Assembly: GCA_009699015.1 (NCBI GenBank)
Contig: WLOY01000005.1
Span: forward strand, 1 to 57,670
Source: Actinomycetota bacterium
Lineage (GTDB): Bacteria; Actinomycetota; Actinomycetes; S36-B12
Length of the DNA: 57,670 bases
Direction of reading: 5' to 3'
Of this stretch, positions 37,301-45,154 are shown piece after piece. The notes under the pieces were generated by a model. That model made no database searches, had not been told where the DNA came from, and saw only the letters and a list, made by a program, of their open reading frames with translations. Position 1 is the stretch's first letter. The number at the start of each line of letters is the position of its first letter. Made by a program: the position numbers and the translations under genes.

Positions 37301-38631
37301 AACTGCGCGAGCAGACCGTTGAGCTTTCGCGGCGTGCGAGCACCGATGCCGGGACCGGCCTGCTCAACCGTGACCACTTCCAGCAGACCCTTGCCCGCCA
37401 CATGGCCAGGTGCGAGACCCAGGGAACATCAGTTGCACTCGTCTGGGTCGACATCGACCAGTTCAAGGACGTCAACGACCGCTACGGTCATGCCGCAGGC
37501 GATGAGGTGCTGCGCTGCAGCGCCGAGCGGATGGAATCCACGGTGCGATCCAATGACATCGTCGGCCGGCTCGGCGGGGATGAATTCGGGGTCATCCTCG
37601 CCCACTTCGAGTCGGCTTCAGAGCTCGAGGTGGTGCTCGAGCGGATGCTCATGGCCCTTCGGTTGCCGATCTCCGTCGGAGAGGCAGACGTCGTCATCTC
37701 AGGCAGCATGGGAGTGGCGGTGTACCCCGAGGACGGACTCACCCCCGAGGATCTCATGAGGTCGGCCGACGCAGCGATGTACGCCATCAAGAAGCGAACC
37801 GGCGACGGGTACGAGTACTTTCGCGCGGACCTCACCCGGGAGGCGGAGATCCGCCGTCACCTGCGCTCGGACCTCGGCGACGCGATCCGCGATGAGGCCT
37901 TCTCCCTCCACTACCAGCCCATCGTCTCGGCGGTCAGCGGCGAGGTGTGGGGCGTTGAGGCGCTCATGCGCTGGCATCGCGACGGCGAGATCGTCGCGGC
38001 AGAGGAGTTCATTGCCTTCTGCGAGTCAACCGGGCAGATCCGGGCCCTCGCACCTCTCACCTTCCGCAGGCTGCGGGAGGACCTCGAGGTATTCCGGGCG
38101 AGCGGAAGCGAGGTCGGCCGGGCCTGCGTGAACGTCTCGGTCTCGCAGCTCGAGGACAAGGACTTCACCTCCCTCATGAAATGGTGGCCGTCCCCGACAG
38201 GGCTCTCCGGGGTCGTCATGGAGATCACCGAGTCCATCTTCCTGCCGGATCACCAGCGCTCCTTCAACGCAATCGAGCTGCTCAGCAGGCTCGGAGCAGA
38301 GATCAGCGTCGACGATTTCGGTTCCGGATACTCCAATCTCATGCTCCTAGAGGCGCTGTCGCCGAAGTGCATCAAGCTCGACAAGTCGTTCCTCGGGACG
38401 CGGGCCGGTTCGCGCAACGGCAGGGAGCTGATCACCGCCGCCGTCGACATGGGGCATGCGCTCCAGTCCATTGTCATCGCAGAGGGGATCGAGACCGACG
38501 ATCAGTTGCATACGGTCCGCGAGATCGGCGCCGATCTCGTCCAGGGATACGCGATCGCCATGCCGATGCCCCGTGATGAGCTCATCGAGTGGCTTCGCGA
38601 CCGGAGCCCTGTCGCTGCCGGACCCGCGTGA
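34345..38631 (+). CDS. CheB-CheR-PAS-PAS-GGDEF-EAL fusion signalling protein
   Basis: A 1428-aa soluble protein joining chemotaxis-type and cyclic-di-GMP modules. CheB methylesterase (about 10-195): Ser19 in GIGSSAGG, His46 in AQHLAP, Asp138 in GTGTDGAYGM. CheR methyltransferase (about 205-480): SAM motif VPGCATGEEVYSIAM. A long coiled coil (636-725) is made of repeated NEELQASNEEL heptads. Two PAS domains (731-845, 852-990). GGDEF at 1077-1081 with an I-site (RSND, five residues before). EAL with Glu1205, ITES, VDDFGSGYS, KLDKSF and AEGIET. All catalytic residues of GGDEF and EAL are present. It has no membrane segment. Confidence 0.93.
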   Translation: MSAEARSSGPDYVVGIGSSAGGLEALEGLVSALEPGHRASIVIAQHLAPQHPSLLTDLLARNTSLKVVTAVDDTPLEAGVIAIAPPGHDILVTESTIRVVDNESEIGPKPNIDRFLDSIAQTWGERGVGVILSGTGTDGAYGMRAIKAADGLTIVQSPQTAKFEGMPRASLAFGVGDLVITPSEIGERISRLGSAEADWVGEILLVPGPDVMTSIIAEVRRSTGVDFSRYKESTLQRQIQRRMTILQVADIDDYLPLLLADQSESLALMNGMLVTVTSFFRDADAFAALREQLRPLVSEFPPTQQMRIWVPGCATGEEVYSIAMIVSSLLGDPIDLANRLKIFGTDLDEAALGVARRGAYPIVSLSSVPEELRPRYLIASQQGVEVTSELRDVVVFARHNVAQDPPFARLDVISCRNTLIYFTAPLQHRVLQMFAYALRPGGLLFLGASEALAADAAGFDTIDAVHRIFVRTREMVTPRRAYLPGPVPRIREAARQPLRLTADTILPLDTHLSVLEALAWTRNAPCLVLNERHEVVEVVGDVQQFCRIPQGRPSVAVASLLRPEFESEARALLLVLRSKGERVSSRPLLVAGAEHATRMVAAPLIVGERVMTVLEFVAEDIEVALPVQIGDRGPEFDAELARLEQELVKSQESLEGSLSDLETAHEELLASNEELQASSEELQSSYEELATSNEELQASNEELSTANIELRSRADELDRSRRQSDAQLLDFERVTDALEEVVWQRDPTLGRLLYVSKGVEHLLGVTVESLGSDADRIDEFIVEEDRDRVMSARGDGRRPWSVEFRVQATDGTVRWVTERASLVTDVTGGDRVVATMVDITEQVRSMESEHDQRIVFEAVFRAPFVGVAIIDSDERILLANDQLCELLGYAADSILGVPLAALGYVAAENAVDDAPSVGAGAAENANGNANGNANGNGWQHQNVGGLPARQLIRRDGSSCWANVEVHVLNGGVGKASSMFIVRDVTELREQTVELSRRASTDAGTGLLNRDHFQQTLARHMARCETQGTSVALVWVDIDQFKDVNDRYGHAAGDEVLRCSAERMESTVRSNDIVGRLGGDEFGVILAHFESASELEVVLERMLMALRLPISVGEADVVISGSMGVAVYPEDGLTPEDLMRSADAAMYAIKKRTGDGYEYFRADLTREAEIRRHLRSDLGDAIRDEAFSLHYQPIVSAVSGEVWGVEALMRWHRDGEIVAAEEFIAFCESTGQIRALAPLTFRRLREDLEVFRASGSEVGRACVNVSVSQLEDKDFTSLMKWWPSPTGLSGVVMEITESIFLPDHQRSFNAIELLSRLGAEISVDDFGSGYSNLMLLEALSPKCIKLDKSFLGTRAGSRNGRELITAAVDMGHALQSIVIAEGIETDDQLHTVREIGADLVQGYAIAMPMPRDELIEWLRDRSPVAAGPA
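37114..37155 (+). repeat. 12-bp in-frame minisatellite inside the second PAS domain
   Basis: AACGCGAACGGG is repeated three times (37114, 37126, 37138) plus a half copy, encoding Asn-Ala-Asn-Gly repeats at residues 924-937 of the CheB-CheR fusion. The period is a multiple of three, so copy-number change keeps the frame. Confidence 0.92.
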
Positions 38632-38741
38632 GAGGCGACCGCATCCTCATTCACTAGCAGGTCAGTGGCCGGTCACCACCTGGTCAGCCGATACTCGTTG
38701 GGACGGCGGGCGTCTGCCGCCCCGTGGGTTGAGGAGTGACG

Positions 38742-39824
38742 ATGATGCGACGCCGAAGGGTGGGCGCTACTGCGCCGGCCAGCAGGCTGGTGCTTTCCGC
38801 GGTTTCGATGGGCGTCGTGCTCCTTGCAGCCCTGCTGATTGCCGCCGTGCTGATTGCCGCCGCTCCTGGGGCGGCAGCCAGCCCTGTCGTGGCGACGGAG
38901 CCCGGCGACCGGGCGCAGGTCATCGAACGGTACCGGTCGGTGCTGGAGCCGCTCCTGCGGATCCCGACCGGATTCTCGGGCAATGTCGCGGGCTGCGACC
39001 CCGGGACCATCTCGCAGGCGAATGCCGATGCCACGCTGGCGGCGGTGAACTACGTGCGCGGCCTGGCCCAACTGCCACCCGTGGTCCTCAACCCGAGAAG
39101 GAGCGCAGAAGCCCAGGCATCCGCGCTCATCATGGCCGCGAACGGCTCGCTCACGCATGCCCCCGAGAAGGACGCAAGATGCTGGACGAAGGCCGGGTAC
39201 GACGGAGCAAGCCATGGCAATCTCTCCCTCGGCTGGTCGGATCCCCCCGCCGCGGTACCGCAGTCGACCGGACCCCGCGCTGTCCTCGGCTACATGGAGG
39301 ATCCGGGCGCCTCGAATGACTTCGCCGGCCACCGGCGCTGGCTGCTCTGGCAGGGGCTCGCGGAGATCGGCACGGGCGACACCGACGTCTCGAACACGAT
39401 CGTCGTGATCCCCGAGGACTTCGCGGCCCACCGAGGCACGGCCTGGGTGCCGTGGCCGTCAGCCGGCGCCTTCCCCCGCGAGCTCGAGCCGAGCGGGCGC
39501 TGGTCGCTCTCCTACCCGAACGCCGACTTCAGTCGTGCCCGGATCAAGATGACCGGACCTGACGGCACGTCGATCAAGGTGCGCGTGAATCCGATCCGAA
39601 GCGGCTACGCGGACAACACCATCGTGTGGGAGGCGGCGCTGCCGAGTTCCTACCGGTCGGCCCCCGACGTCGACTATCCGGTGACTGTCACGGTCTCAGG
39701 CGTGCGCCTGCCCGGCGGCAAGGTGGTGAAGCGGACGTGGACGACGACCCTCGTCCGGGCGACATCGGGCCCATCGCTGCGTGCTCGGCCCGGTGGACTC
39801 GAGGCTGTCCTCGTGCGACGGTGA
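38742..39824 (+). CDS. secreted CAP (SCP-like) domain protein
   Basis: About 360 aa. An N-terminal signal or membrane anchor (about 15-45, LVLSAVSMGVVLLAALLIAAVLIAAAPGAAAS) is followed by a CAP/PR-1-like domain (about 85-240): AAVNYVRGLAQLPPVVLNP, the His-containing LTHAPEKDARCW, and GASHGNLSLGW with the second His. A beta-rich C-terminal domain (about 245-345) ends the protein. Bacterial CAP proteins are extracellular with unclear activity. ATG at 38742 preceded by GGAG; GTG at 38736 and ATG at 38745 are alternatives. Confidence 0.82.
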   Translation: MMRRRRVGATAPASRLVLSAVSMGVVLLAALLIAAVLIAAAPGAAASPVVATEPGDRAQVIERYRSVLEPLLRIPTGFSGNVAGCDPGTISQANADATLAAVNYVRGLAQLPPVVLNPRRSAEAQASALIMAANGSLTHAPEKDARCWTKAGYDGASHGNLSLGWSDPPAAVPQSTGPRAVLGYMEDPGASNDFAGHRRWLLWQGLAEIGTGDTDVSNTIVVIPEDFAAHRGTAWVPWPSAGAFPRELEPSGRWSLSYPNADFSRARIKMTGPDGTSIKVRVNPIRSGYADNTIVWEAALPSSYRSAPDVDYPVTVTVSGVRLPGGKVVKRTWTTTLVRATSGPSLRARPGGLEAVLVRR

Positions 39825-39909
39825 TAGGTACCATCGAGGCCTGCACAGGGGCCCACTCCTTCACGTTCAGCACGCGCAGTCTTCGGATCAGCCAATCGAC
39901 AGGGAGCAC

Positions 39910-40401
39910 ATGATGTCCAGTCCTGAGAAGTCCAGCGAGTCGATCGCCTACCTGCCCGGCGCGAGTGCCAATGACAACGCGCCGGGATTCGCCCCCGTGC
40001 CGGCGGGCGTCGAGCCACCGGTCGCCGAGGCCCCTGCTGCAGCGGCCGAGGAGGTGCCCGAGGCAGATCCGCAGGCGCGGCTCGCCGAACTCGAGAGCAG
40101 GCTCGCCGAGATCGCCGCCGACCGGGATGACCTCCGCGCGCAGCGAGACAAGCTCCGCGATGAGGTGCTCGAACTACCGGAGGAGCTCGAGGCCATCGCG
40201 AACTCGCGGGCCTTTCGCATCATGAAGTCCGGCCCGCTCCTTGCGATGCGCCAGCCGCTCTCGACCCTGCTCGTCGTCAGCAGCATGGGCCTGCTCACGA
40301 ACCTGTGGTCGTTCACGCCGGCCGCGACATCGATCTACATCGGTGTCGGCTCCGTCGTCCTCCTCGTGTCGGCGCTCCAGTTCTGGGCCAGCCACGACTG
40401 A
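39910..40401 (+). CDS. coiled-coil membrane protein of unknown function
   Basis: A 163-aa protein. Residues 1-55 are Pro/Ala/Glu-rich and likely disordered. Residues 58-100 form a coiled coil (RLAELESRLAEIAADRDDLRAQRDKLRDEVLELPEELE region). Residues about 112-160 contain two hydrophobic segments (LSTLLVVSSMGLLTNLW and SIYIGVGSVVLLVSALQFW). GGGAG precedes the ATG at 39910. It may tether something to the membrane; function unknown. Convergent with the GHL10 gene. Confidence 0.65.
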   Translation: MMSSPEKSSESIAYLPGASANDNAPGFAPVPAGVEPPVAEAPAAAAEEVPEADPQARLAELESRLAEIAADRDDLRAQRDKLRDEVLELPEELEAIANSRAFRIMKSGPLLAMRQPLSTLLVVSSMGLLTNLWSFTPAATSIYIGVGSVVLLVSALQFWASHD

Positions 40402-40413
40402 TCGCCCGGTCCG

Positions 40414-40434
40414 CGGTCGGCGCCGGCCCGACCG
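40414..40434. terminator. candidate bidirectional hairpin terminator
   Basis: CGGTCGG and CCGACCG form a seven-pair stem around a seven-base loop in the 45-base space between two convergent genes. No T-run. Confidence 0.4.
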
Positions 40435-40446
40435 TTCGGGGCGTTC

Positions 40447-42078
40447 CTAGGGCTGGGCAACCGCTCCCGCGCTCTCACGCCCGTTGCGGTCGACCGCGGT
40501 CACGACGTAGGAGGAGTCCGTCGACACGGCGTCGGCCCTGCCCGGATCGGTCCAGGTCATCGCCTCGCCCGTCCGGCGCACGGTCGCGACGAGGTTGCGC
40601 GCATCGGCGAGGTCGCAGGCGCCCGGTGACGATCCGGGGATTCGGTAGATCGCGTACGAGGCCGCGGACGGGTCGGACCCCGTCCAGCGCAGCGATCCTC
40701 CGTTTCGGCTCACCGCCGTGACCTCCTGCGGCGCCGATCCCTGCGAGTCGCCGACGACGGGGAGCAGTGCGGGTCGGGTGTACCAGCGCTTGACGAGTGC
40801 GGTCGTGGTGCCGCGCCGATCGGCGAGAACGTCCTTGGCCGAGAAGTAGATGTTGCCGACGACCTCGGGAATCTGGGCCGTGACGCCAAGGTGGCGGCTC
40901 AATTCCTGGCGCTTGCGCCACTGTCGATTGGTGCTCGTGCCGGCCCGGTAGGTGGCCTCGCCGATGTAGAGGCCCACGTTGTGCCCGAGTGCGGCCGCCG
41001 ACGCGACCTCGCGCGCCCACCAGCGTGCGATCGTCCCGTACCGCGCGATCTTGAATCCCCGGGTCCAGTAGATCTGCGGCGCCACGTAGTCGATCCAGCC
41101 CTCGCGCACCCAAAGGCGGGAATCGGCGTAGAGGTCGTCGTAGGTCTCGATGCCGGCCTTCGTCTTGGATCCCTCGGCATGGGTCGAGTCGTTGCGCCAG
41201 ACCGCGAAGGGCGACACCCCGAACTGCACCCACGGCTTGACCGCGTTGATGCGGTCGTGGAGTCCCTTGATCAGGGCATCGATGTTCGCCCGCCGCCAGT
41301 CGGCCTTCGATGGGAAGGCACCGCCGTAGGCGGCGAAGGCCTTGGCGTCGCGGAAGGGCCGGCCCGACCCGGGGTACGGGTAGAAGTAGTCGTCGAAGTG
41401 GACGCCGTCGACGTCATAGCGAGTGACGGCATCCATGATCGCGTTCGTGACGAACTCGCGGACTTCCGGGATCCCCGGGTTGTAGTAGAGCTTTCCGTCC
41501 TTGCGCACGATCCAGTCCGGGTGGGCGCGCGCGGGGTGGCTCGGTGCGAGCTTCCCCAGCTTGGCGTTCATGCTCACCCGATAGGGGTTGAACCAGGCGT
41601 GCAGGTCGAGGTTTCGCTTGTGGGCCTCGTCGACGGCGAAGCGAAGCGGGTCGTAGCCCGGATCGTTGCCCTGCTTGCCGGTGAGCCAGGTGGACCAGGG
41701 CTCGAATGACGATGGCCAGATGGCGTCGGCCGCTGGCCTCACCTGAAGGACGACCGCATTGAAGTTGTTCTTGACGGCGAGGTCGAGCCAGGCGCGCAGC
41801 TCGGCCTGCTGGGTCTCGGCGGAAAGGCCCGGACGGGAGGGCCAGTCGACGTTCGCGACGCTGGCGATCCACATCGCCCGGAAGTCGTGCTTCTTGAATC
41901 GGGGGTCGACCGGGCAGGCGCCGGGTGCGGGGAGCTCGACCTGTGGCACGCGGGCGCTCGCGGGCGGGGCTGGGGCGATGCCGGTGCTGAGCGCGACGAC
42001 TGCGAGGCCGGCTGCTGCGATGAACGCGGTGACGAATCGGTATGGGCGTGCGGACGGGAATGGGTGCGGCGGATTCAT
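40447..42078 (-). CDS. secreted glycosyl-hydrolase-like 10 (GHL10) protein with Fn3-like C-terminus
   Basis: A 543-aa exported protein. The signal peptide spans about 1-43 (FVTAFIAAAGLAVVALSTGIA, then APPASA). The GHL10/YngK-type TIM barrel (about 65-380) shows FRAMWIASVANVDWPS, VVLQVRPAADAIWPS, LDLHAWFNPYRVS, DGVHFDDYFYPYPG and YVAPQIYW; DDYF carries the likely catalytic acids. The last 100 residues (VTAVSRNGGSLRWTGSDPSAASYAIYR region) form a fibronectin-III-like domain. Relatives act on peptidoglycan-derived or other surface glycans; substrate unknown. ATG at 42078. Confidence 0.9.
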   Translation of the reverse strand: MNPPHPFPSARPYRFVTAFIAAAGLAVVALSTGIAPAPPASARVPQVELPAPGACPVDPRFKKHDFRAMWIASVANVDWPSRPGLSAETQQAELRAWLDLAVKNNFNAVVLQVRPAADAIWPSSFEPWSTWLTGKQGNDPGYDPLRFAVDEAHKRNLDLHAWFNPYRVSMNAKLGKLAPSHPARAHPDWIVRKDGKLYYNPGIPEVREFVTNAIMDAVTRYDVDGVHFDDYFYPYPGSGRPFRDAKAFAAYGGAFPSKADWRRANIDALIKGLHDRINAVKPWVQFGVSPFAVWRNDSTHAEGSKTKAGIETYDDLYADSRLWVREGWIDYVAPQIYWTRGFKIARYGTIARWWAREVASAAALGHNVGLYIGEATYRAGTSTNRQWRKRQELSRHLGVTAQIPEVVGNIYFSAKDVLADRRGTTTALVKRWYTRPALLPVVGDSQGSAPQEVTAVSRNGGSLRWTGSDPSAASYAIYRIPGSSPGACDLADARNLVATVRRTGEAMTWTDPGRADAVSTDSSYVVTAVDRNGRESAGAVAQP

Positions 42079-42119
42079 GGCGATTCGATCCTACGTCGAA
42101 ATCGCGCGAATCCCATCGC

Positions 42120-43160
42120 TCAATCGCGCGCCTTGCGGGCGACGATGATGTCGCGCTGGATCGCCTGGTCGACGCGATGACTGAAGCCCCCCTGCGGGCC
42201 GGGCTCGACCACCCGCAGGCCGGCGGACTCGAGGGCGGCCGCGGCATCGTCGCGCCTGGCCACGTGGGTATTCCAGGCGATGCCGACCGCCCCGCCCGGC
42301 CTCAGCACCCGGGCCCAGGCGGGTGCGTTGTCGGCGATGAGCTCGAGCGGGCTCCTCGAGAGCTCACGGCCCTTCGTGCGGCTGCCGTGCTGCACGCCGT
42401 ATGGCGCATCCGTCACGACGAGATCGACGGACGCCGGTCGGAAGAACTCGGGGAGCGAGGAGGTGTCGGCGTTCACGACGTCGAGCCGCTGGACGATCCC
42501 GGCCCTGTAGTCGTCCTTGCTCGCGGCGAACGAGAGCTCCAGCCGGCGTGCGACGACGCGGCGGTCGCGCCGAACGGGCCCGTACTCCACTCGGTGCTTG
42601 AGCCGCTTCTCCTTCATCCAGCGCTGGATGAACACCGCGTAGGCATCGACATCACGCTCGTCGATCTCGATGCCGTAGGCGTCCCAGCCGTACATGAGCG
42701 CCTGGTTGAGCGTCGTTCCCCTGCCGCAGAGCGGGTCGAGCACGGTGAGGCTGCGGTCGAGCATGCGGGCCGCGAAGTCGGAGGCGAGGACCGTCACGTT
42801 GAGGAGGAGCTTCGTGAACTGCTCATTCGTCTTGCCGGAATACTTCTGGATGGTGATGAGGTCGTCGTCGAGGCGGTCGAGGCCTTGCGCGGTGACCGGG
42901 CGCAGCAGGCCGTCCTCGACCGCGAACAGGGCGTACAGCGACGAGAGGTTGGCAAGGTGCGCGATATCCCGGTCGCCGAGGTCGTCGCACTCGAAGGTCA
43001 CGTAGGGCACGCCGCCGATGATCTCGGCTGCGATCGCGTCGATGCGCCCGCCGAGGACCGAATCATTGAAGGCGGCCAGCTCGGCCTGGGTCAGGGCGAT
43101 GGCGGCATCGGCGTAGACCCGGTTGGCGGAGGGGAGGATGAGGACGGCGTAACGGCTCAT
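42120..43160 (-). CDS. Trm11-like SAM-dependent nucleic acid methyltransferase
   Basis: A 346-aa soluble protein. The N-terminal part (about 1-125) may be an RNA-binding (THUMP-like) region. The C-terminal methyltransferase has SAM motif I DPLCGRGTTLNQAL and a catalytic motif read as VVTDAPYGVQHG, where the usual DPPY/NPPY is DAPY. RPGGAVGIAWNTH follows. Relatives methylate tRNA guanine N2, though many actinobacterial members are uncharacterised. The Pro-to-Ala change in the active loop is odd and may alter substrate or activity. ATG at 43160. Confidence 0.82.
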   Translation of the reverse strand: MSRYAVLILPSANRVYADAAIALTQAELAAFNDSVLGGRIDAIAAEIIGGVPYVTFECDDLGDRDIAHLANLSSLYALFAVEDGLLRPVTAQGLDRLDDDLITIQKYSGKTNEQFTKLLLNVTVLASDFAARMLDRSLTVLDPLCGRGTTLNQALMYGWDAYGIEIDERDVDAYAVFIQRWMKEKRLKHRVEYGPVRRDRRVVARRLELSFAASKDDYRAGIVQRLDVVNADTSSLPEFFRPASVDLVVTDAPYGVQHGSRTKGRELSRSPLELIADNAPAWARVLRPGGAVGIAWNTHVARRDDAAAALESAGLRVVEPGPQGGFSHRVDQAIQRDIIVARKARD

Positions 43161-43316
43161 CGAGCCGGGGCCGATCTGTCAGTCTTCACGGGTACATCAT
43201 CCAATGGGGCCGCCTTCGTCCGATTGGGGCACCATCCCCCGATGGGGGCGCGGCACTCCTAGGGTTGAGTCCGCTGAATCGAGCCGAACGGCCGGATCGA
43301 GCTGCAGGCAGGAGGA

Positions 43317-44312
43317 ATGGTGGGCGAGGACGACATGCTGATCAAGGCCCCGATGCGGTGCCGGCCGATGGGGCTGACGATGGTCGATGGCTTCCTCGAC
43401 GGCCCTGACGTGGACCGCGCGTACGAGGTCGTGTCGGAGTCGGACTACGCGATGATCGGCCGGGTCGAGAGCAGCAGGGAGAGCCTGCGATTCCAGATCG
43501 CCAGCCCCGATGCCGCGCAGGACGAGCACCGGCTGGTCGAGGGCGAGGACGGCGAGCCCGTCGGCGTGCTCGTGATCGAGCGCGATGCCGCAGCGAGGCT
43601 GGTGTTCGCCGATGCCTACTGCCTTCCGGGCCTGGAGGCCGATGTGCTCGCCCCGCTCGCCGCGATGGGGATCGCTGCAGGTGGCCGGCTGAGCCAGGGG
43701 GAGCCGGGCTGGCAGATGGAGGCCGGGGTGCTCGCGAAGGACGTTGCCGCGTGCGCCGTGCTCGAGGCGAGCGGCTATCGCCCGGTGCGTCGATTCTGGC
43801 AGATGGGCATCGGCCTCGCTGGTTACCCGTTGGGGGAGCCCGCGGCGCCGCCGGGGGTGACGAGGTCTGTCGCCGCGAGCGAGGGTGATCGGCGGCTGCT
43901 CCATTCGATCCATGAGTCGGCCTTCGCCGAGCATTTCGGGTCCGTTGCGCGCCCCTATGAGCAGTGGCTGGCCTGGCACAAGGACCGGCAGGACGCAGCG
44001 CCCGACCTGTGGTGGCTGGCCTGGCTCGACGGCGAGCCGGTCGCCGAGATAACGCAGGATCACTCCCGCGATGGAGTGAATGCCGCGTACGTGCGAAGCC
44101 TCGGCGTGGCCCCGAGTGCCCGGGGGCTCGGTATCGGCCGATGGCTCCTGCAGTGCGCATTCGCCGAAGCGGCCCGGCGTGGCCGCGAGCAGGCATGCCT
44201 CACGGTCGACAGCGACAACACGACCGGCGCGACTGCGCTCTACGAATCGGCCGGCATGGCCTCCGAAGTCGTCATCGACCTGCTCCGCCGGCCGGTTGGG
44301 GCGTCGGGCTGA
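43317..44312 (+). CDS. tandem GNAT-family N-acetyltransferase
   Basis: A 331-aa protein with two GNAT modules, as in mycothiol synthase. The C-terminal module (about 185-325) has the acetyl-CoA loop VRSLGVAPSARGLGIGRWLL and CLTVDSDNTTGATALYESAGM; the N-terminal module (20-170) is degenerate. Mycothiol synthase itself is somewhat shorter, so I do not assign MshD. The substrate is unknown. An AGGAGG-type site precedes the start at 43317. It lies upstream of the DUF4126 gene in the same direction. Confidence 0.85.
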   Translation: MVGEDDMLIKAPMRCRPMGLTMVDGFLDGPDVDRAYEVVSESDYAMIGRVESSRESLRFQIASPDAAQDEHRLVEGEDGEPVGVLVIERDAAARLVFADAYCLPGLEADVLAPLAAMGIAAGGRLSQGEPGWQMEAGVLAKDVAACAVLEASGYRPVRRFWQMGIGLAGYPLGEPAAPPGVTRSVAASEGDRRLLHSIHESAFAEHFGSVARPYEQWLAWHKDRQDAAPDLWWLAWLDGEPVAEITQDHSRDGVNAAYVRSLGVAPSARGLGIGRWLLQCAFAEAARRGREQACLTVDSDNTTGATALYESAGMASEVVIDLLRRPVGASG

Positions 44313-44344
44313 CCTAGGCGTGCCTGCCGGGGGAGAATGCCATC

Positions 44345-44980
44345 GTGGAAGCGGCGATTCCCCTGGCATTCACGGCAGCCTGGGCAAGCGGTATGAATCC
44401 GTACCTGCTTGTCTTCCTCATGGGCATCCTCGGGAGGGTCACCGAGCTCGACGTCCCCGTCGCGTTCGAGCGGGCCGACGTCCTCCTCGTCTTCGGGGTC
44501 CTCGTCGTCATCGATGCGATCGCGGACAAGATCATGTGGCTCGACTCGGCGTGGGATGTCTTCAACACGGCAATCCGCCCGGTCGCCGGCGGCGTCGTGG
44601 CGCTGCTCATCGCCTCGCCGACCGTGGACCTGCCGAGTGCGGTGATCGCGGCGGGCGGCGGCATCGTCGCGCTCATCACCCACTTCGCGAAGGCGACGAC
44701 GCGGCTGGCGGTGAACGCCTCGCCGGAGCCTGCGAGCAATGTGGTGGTGTCCGTCGCGGAGGACGCCGCGATCGTCGGCGTCGTCATCACCGCGATCTTC
44801 AACCCGTGGATCGCGGCGGCCATCGCAGCCGCCCTGTTCACGGCGGCGGTGGTCATCGCCCTGGCCCTTGCCGGAACCGCGAGGGCAGCCCTGCGCAAGC
44901 GAAGGCAGCGCAAGGCCCAATCGACCAACCCAACCCCACCCCCCGTTTCATCCGGCCCCGAATCCGGGTCAGGTGAATGA
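44345..44980 (+). CDS. DUF4126 membrane protein
   Basis: A 211-aa membrane protein with about six hydrophobic segments. The opening IPLAFTAAWASGMNPYLLVFLMGILGR, then LLVFGVLVVIDAIADKIMWLDSAWDVFNTAIRP, matches the DUF4126 pattern, which places a conserved Asp/Lys in membrane helices. Role unknown. The C-terminus is basic, then Pro/Ser-rich (about 185-211). GTG start at 44345. It follows the GNAT gene by 32 bases and may be co-transcribed. Confidence 0.82.
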   Translation: MEAAIPLAFTAAWASGMNPYLLVFLMGILGRVTELDVPVAFERADVLLVFGVLVVIDAIADKIMWLDSAWDVFNTAIRPVAGGVVALLIASPTVDLPSAVIAAGGGIVALITHFAKATTRLAVNASPEPASNVVVSVAEDAAIVGVVITAIFNPWIAAAIAAALFTAAVVIALALAGTARAALRKRRQRKAQSTNPTPPPVSSGPESGSGE

Positions 44981-45154
44981 ATATCGGTCAAACGGCATCG
45001 GATTCGTGCGTCTGCCCCGGAATCCGGGTGAAATGACGTGGGTGGTGGCGCTTGGCAGATAGCTACCGCAATCGGTCGGCCGCCGACTTCGACCGGTCGT
45101 CATGCCCCGTCCGATGGGCAGGACTCAAATTGATTGCTGTGGCACCGTTGTGGA

